Of a stretch of 64,000 nt of DNA, positions 54,292 to 64,000 are shown piece by piece. The notes beneath the pieces were generated by a model. That model searched no databases and was not told the DNA's origin. It worked only from the letters and a program-made list of their open reading frames with translations. Source of the stretch: Atherix ibis. Lineage: Eukaryota > Arthropoda > Insecta > Diptera > Athericidae. The DNA lies in assembly GCA_958298945.1 (NCBI GenBank), contig CATQJD010000004.1, positions 47,728 through 111,727 of the forward strand, in the 5' to 3' direction. A program made the translations under genes and the position numbers. Each line of letters starts with the position of its first letter. Within the stretch, counting starts at the first letter, position 1.

Positions 54292-57200
54292 TCTAGATAA
54301 ATGAAAATGTAAATGTTCGTTTGTTGAAAATATCAAATCTCCGAAAGTGATTCACATATTGCCTTGATATTTTGACAAAATGTTGCATTTGAATGCGCAC
54401 GCATTTTCATATTTTAATATAACTATTAGTATATAGATGCCATACTTATGATTGGTAAAAACATCTGTTGGAAATAAAATCAACATACGGTATAATAAAT
54501 TATTTGCGATTCCATTGTAATTCTTTTTATTTACGATTTACAAATTTCCAATGTTACGATTTCATTTTAATGTTGGAATTGAGTTGTTCCGTTTACAATA
54601 GCATTCATTTAGGGAGTACAGTTTATTTTTTTTATTTTTTCATTGGTTTTCATTTAATTTGTTGTTTTTCTTATTTTTGAGTATAATTGGCCGTGGAATT
54701 CAGCTGTGTCGACTGATCTGCGTTTGTATTTAAATATTTCGTTACGGTTTTTGTTGTTGTTTTTTTCTCTATTTTTTAGTTCATGTTTTTTCTTTTTTTA
54801 ATAGTTTACAATTTTATTTATTTTTATTATAATTATCTTTCTGCTTCTTCAGTGCAATTTATCTGCTTAATGTTATCCAAATTATGTCTCGCAGAAGATC
54901 AAACTACGCAGAGCGGGCATCTACGAACGAGGTAAACAGATAAAGAATAGCTCAAATACATGCCGAGAAAGCAGTGGAGTGATGTGCAGTCAGATTTCAG
55001 GATGCCCGGTTAAAAGTACGGCGACTGCATTCTGCAGTTTCAGATCTGCTTCATTTCTAATTGAATGACCGCGATAGTCTAAGAGTGTCAGAAAGACGTA
55101 AACGAGAAATAGCTGATGAGCGTCAAATATGACTCCCTGCTCATAAATCAATCGACAACAACCGCGTGGCATTCCGGTACAATCCAACTGATGATTATAG
55201 TTTAAGTCGGCATGTTCTCATCTACGCTATGACTAATGTGTATTCTGATTGCAAGGCTCTGAAATTTAATAGAGAAATGAAAGGAATATGTTGCGACACG
55301 GGAAAAATTAAATTGCCTTATTTGGAAACGGCACAAGGGCCATTATGTTAGAAATTTTGCTTGCCGGATATACCGCCGAATCAGCAGCATTTCCTATCTA
55401 CATCAGGAAATACAACTCATGCTTGCAAATGACGTCCTTCGGCGCACAAATCATAATATCTCAATTCATGCGAACTTTCAAAGTGAGAGGACAAATTTAC
55501 CATATAGCCCGCTCCCTGCTCCTGTTCCCAGATAATCAACAATACATTCTTACAAATGGACTTTATCGGTGATAGCAATGATGAACTCCGCATGCTGGGG
55601 AGTTCTTTTATGAAGAAAATAATTTAGTGAGTGTGTTCAAAACAGCAATTCACATGATACCATATGATACACAAGAGATTATTATTCATATTGAGAAAAC
55701 GCCTACTAGAGAACATATGCAAAAATTTAATGATTCAACTGTAGATAATGTGGCAATTTTTATAGTCGGAGATCAATTCTTTTTGATCAATTTTTCATAG
55801 AATAAGAGTAGAAAATTATTTAAATGACGCAAATGAAGAGAGCGAGTTGACGGACAACCTGACATATTCAAAGAAATTACGATAGACAGACTATACACCG
55901 TGCATGAATGCTTCTGCTTTCGCATGCTATTTGTAAATGTGTCCAGTCCGACGTCATTTCAGCAATTAGCATTTTCTGTAGTGCATATGAACCCCTGAAT
56001 CTATTGGAGAACGACCGACACTGGAATGTATGCATTAATGACGCATGCAACACGTCACATCCAAATCAAAACCATACATTATTTGTAATCATGTTGATCG
56101 CATGCTCTCTTTAATATCGATAAAAAGAGCACTTGGTTGAATTTATTTTTGGTCAAATTCGCAAGAAAAATTCAAATATAGTCATAGATTTTACAGCAGG
56201 AACCTACAACGACCTGTTGATAATTGTTGAAAATTTATAAATTTATCAATTGGTTTTGTATTCGACCTAGAATTGTGTCATGAATAAAATTAAAACATGA
56301 GCGATATTTTATTGTATGTGCAACCAAATATTCCTAAGCTAACGCTGTAACTAACGGAGTTGGCGAAATTTTGTTCTTAGATGAGCTAGGAGGAACTAGT
56401 TAAATGTTCCTAACTATATTGTTATAAGTGGCAATTGGATTCCAAAATGAAATGGCCTAGCTCTTGCATCGTTTGGAACAGATGTTTCATTGCTACTAGG
56501 TGGAAGAACTGCTCATTCCGCTTTGAAATTACCATTTAACATCCAATTCGTTAAAACTGCTACGTGCAATATCCCCAAATCATCCTAAATGGGAAAATTA
56601 TTGTAGAAATGAAAATTTATTGTTCGGGATGTATGCACAATAACGCATAAGAAATTGCTCTAGGTTCCTCATCCATCATTGCAAGATTTACGTGGACTAT
56701 TTGGGAATACATTAACATTGCTTACAGGCGATTTTAGGCTAACATTACCTATAATTCCACGATCGATACCAGCGGATGAACTAAATTTTTCTGGAAATAA
56801 TCTACTTTAGGAAAATACGCAAAGTAGTTAAAATTAACTACAAATATATGTGTCCAGCTGTAAAACGATCGATTAGCTAAGAAATTCTCACATCAATTGA
56901 TGGAAATTGGGAACGTAGAGGTGTCGGTTGATCTGACCTCAGGACAAATTCCATTGCCTCATAACTTCTGAAATATAGTGACGTCAAAAGAAGAATTGGT
57001 TAAAAAAGTATTTAGCAATATTCAAACCAATTATAAGAATTACAATAGGCTGTGTTAATGAGCTATTCTTGCAGCCAAGAAAAAAGACGTCTACGAACTT
57101 AAAAATATTACTCAGTCTAATATTCAAAGCAAGGCTATGAAATACAAGTTCCTCAATACTGTTTTAGAAACAGATGAAGCGGCTAATTATCCAATAAAGT

Positions 57201-57500
57201 TTTAAATTTCTGCCAGTTATGCCACCACACATACTGCAATTGAAAATTAGCGTGCCAATTATCATGTTTCGAAATATTAACCAAACCTTTAAAACGGCAT
57301 GCGACTTGCAGTAAAAAAGTTAATAAGCAGCGCTGTGCAACAACAATCTTGACAGGACCTTCCAAAGATAAATATGTCCTTATTTATCCATTCCTAAGAT
57401 TCTAACGGATATGTTATTTCAAATTAAATGTTTACAATTTTCGATTCGATTGGCGTTTGCAATCACCATCAAAATAGTTCTTTTGATTAATGCGGTTAAG
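54292..57500 (+). mobile_element. Helitron family 2, decayed copy
   Basis: The 5' region (TCTCTAGATAAATGAAAATG, then TAAATGTTCGTTTGTT) matches that at 57896. Coding pieces in order: CKALKFNREMKGICCDTGKI and KLPYLETAQGP (pre-Rep zinc region), IRKYNSCLQMTSFGAQ, FKVRGQIYHIARSLLLFPD, NNLVSVFKTAIHMIPYDTQE, FNDSTVDNVAIFIVGDQFFL, RLYTVHECFCFRMLFVNV, LLENDRHWNVCINDACNTSH, LLGGRTAHSALKLPFN (PIF1), SGQIPLPHNF and KEELVKKVFSNIQTNYKN near the end. Many stops and frameshifts; the Rep catalytic core is missing here as well. The 3' terminus was not located. Confidence 0.78.
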
Positions 57501-57749
57501 ATATAGACACAAATTGCTTTTCACATAGACTATTATATATTGCATATTTTAAAGTCAGCAAACGGGACAATCTCTATATCTGCCCACACAATGGGCCCAT
57601 AAGCATGGTGAAAAATAAATATAATATATTTATTTTTCACAAAGCTTATGGGTATACAAAACAAACAAATTTGTATACCCATAAGCATTGTCAAAATAAA
57701 TATATTTGAAACGTACGCTTTATCGTTTCTTTGTTTTCCTTTTACAGTT
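57501..57749. repeat. Palindrome cluster
   Basis: 57608-57623 pairs with 57625-57640 (16-bp arms, 1-nt loop), and 57644-57660 pairs with 57670-57686 (17-bp arms, 9-nt loop). The word ATAAGCAT followed by a run of AAAATAAATATA is also repeated directly at about 57600-57623 and 57680-57705. Confidence 0.9.
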
Positions 57750-57895
57750 AGTAATAATAAAAATAATACTAATAAAAATAATAATATAAATAGAATAATA
57801 ATGTTCATAATATAAAAATATTAGTAATAATAATAATAGTAATAATAATTATAATAATATTTATAATTATATTTATATTAATTATTATTGTTATC
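57750..57895. repeat. TAA/ATT triplet DNA, left flank of Helitron 3
   Basis: Imperfect triplet array directly before the Helitron-type 5' end at 57896. Confidence 0.8.
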
Positions 57896-58716
57896 TTCTA
57901 TATAAATGAAAATGTAAATGTTCGTTTGTTCAAAATCTCAAATATCCGAAAGTGGTGCACATTACCTTGACATTTTGGCAAAACGTTGCATTTGAATGCG
58001 CGAGTTATAGTTCGTGGTTATTGATGAAGGAATAATTATGTTTTCTTCAGATAATATAATTAAAACACAAACACTTTTCTTACAAACACTATTTATTAAA
58101 ACACAATATATATATAATTAATTAAGACAAGAACAAAAACTGATTTTAAGTTTTCGTGACGAGGACTGATTTAGAACTGCACTATATAATAAAAATACAT
58201 ATTCTCCAAGGCGTCGCTTGGTATATTAAATGCTTAATAATCTATTTTAAAGTTTGTGAGAACATTCCAAAAGGAACTTAAGATAAAGTATTTTAAGCTG
58301 ACAAATCGAAAAACAATTATTCATATTACGAAGTATTTAAAAAGTATTTATGCATAAAATTAATATGATATCTTGAATATTAATTTTATAAAACTAAGAT
58401 ACATTGTATTCCAAGAAAAATATTAAAATATATTTTGTTTGGACGTAACTCGCGCGTATTTTTATATTACTATTAGTATATTAGATGTGATAGCTATGAT
58501 AGGTGAAAACATCTGTTGGACGTAAAATCAACATACGTTATACTAAATATTTTACGATTCCATTTCAAGGCTTCCGATCTTCGATTTGTAAATTTTCCAC
58601 TTTACGATTCTATTTTAATATTGTAATTGGCTGTGCCATTTACGATTACATGAAGAACGGTGAAAAATTTCTTCACGAAAAAAACAATTTAGTGCGCTTG
58701 TTCAAAATTGTTGTTT
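57896..58716 (+). mobile_element. Helitron family 2, second copy, truncated by a (TTG)n array
   Basis: TCTTCTATATAAATGAAAATG and the following 100 bp match 54292 onward. After an inserted segment (58003-58450) the similarity to 54410-54640 resumes (AACATCTGTTGGA, AAAATCAACATACG, TTACGATTCCATT). Near 58650 it jumps to internal coding sequence matching 55605-55640 (TTTCTTCACGAAAAAAACAA, then TTTAGTGCGCTTGTTCAAAA), so the upstream coding part is deleted. It ends in the (TTG)n array. Confidence 0.75.
58003..58450. mobile_element. ~450-bp insertion with short inverted ends in Helitron copy 3
   Basis: Absent from the sister Helitron at 54402. The borders GCGCGAGTTA (57998-58007) and TAACTCGCGC (58446-58455) are exact inverted repeats. 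No reading frame of note and AT-rich. It may be a small non-autonomous DNA transposon; the boundary between its end and the target is uncertain by a few bases. Confidence 0.55.

Positions 58717-64000
<5,284 letters not shown>

Overview
The window reads as repeat-dominated, AT-rich DNA from an arthropod, most likely an insect. The evidence is the set of mobile elements (I-, R1- and Jockey-clade non-LTR retrotransposons, Tc1/mariner transposons, a gypsy-like LTR element, Helitrons, tRNA-headed SINEs), spliced-gene structure, and one recognisable host exon: the final coding exon of a myoglianin/GDF8-11 type TGF-beta ligand on the minus strand at 48961-49335. I cannot fix the order or species from sequence alone. 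No bacterial-type operons, rRNA genes, bona fide tRNA genes or CRISPR arrays are visible.

Layout. 1-10643: an I-clade retrotransposon (element A: zinc-knuckle ORF1, endonuclease, RT, RNase H, (AACA)n tail), split at 3400 by a 5.7-kb R1-clade retrotransposon (element B) with a 13-bp target duplication. 10644-10872: a tRNA-headed SINE. 11672-12605: a minus-strand Tc1/mariner copy. 12840-21300: degraded gypsy-like fragments (G1, G2a, G2b, G3), a second SINE with a 13-bp target duplication, a mariner end, RNase H remnants of another non-LTR element (H1, H2) and an inverted B 3' end. The gypsy-plus-H block occurs once on plus and once on minus, so the region is a large imperfect inverted repeat. 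21301-21500: assembly gap. 21501-27978: about 6.5 kb of a 7-bp AT satellite. 27979-29684: TAA/ATT triplet DNA. 29685-33755: a 5'-truncated R1-clade element C1 and an internally deleted minus copy of B. 33850-37300: a Jockey-like element holding ORF1 and RT, with a mariner end and a B 3' end nested in it. 38262-38745: an old B 3' end. 38938-40020: triplet array. 40020-42366: C2. 42400-43384: second Tc1/mariner copy. 43953-46050: decayed minus-strand Jockey. 46051-49970: repeat-poor host DNA with the myoglianin exon. 50055-53920: a Helitron with both termini. 54292-58716: two copies of a second Helitron family. 58717-64000: about 5.3 kb of uninterrupted (TTG)n running off the window.

How it fits together. 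Almost every coding-looking stretch is a broken transposon gene; none of the element ORFs is intact. The only host gene evidence is the myoglianin exon, whose upstream exons were not found here. Elements are repeatedly nested or seated in TAA/ATT triplet arrays, which seem to act as landing sites. The most unusual signals are a set of perfect fold-back palindromes (2861-2947, 28063-28116, 54031-54147, 57608-57686), a B insertion whose missing RT block sits at its own 5' end, a 3'-UTR hairpin of B kept with compensatory changes between copies, a Helitron that lost its replication-initiator domain but kept a nearly open helicase, and two giant simple-sequence arrays. I found no convincing new defence or regulatory system.
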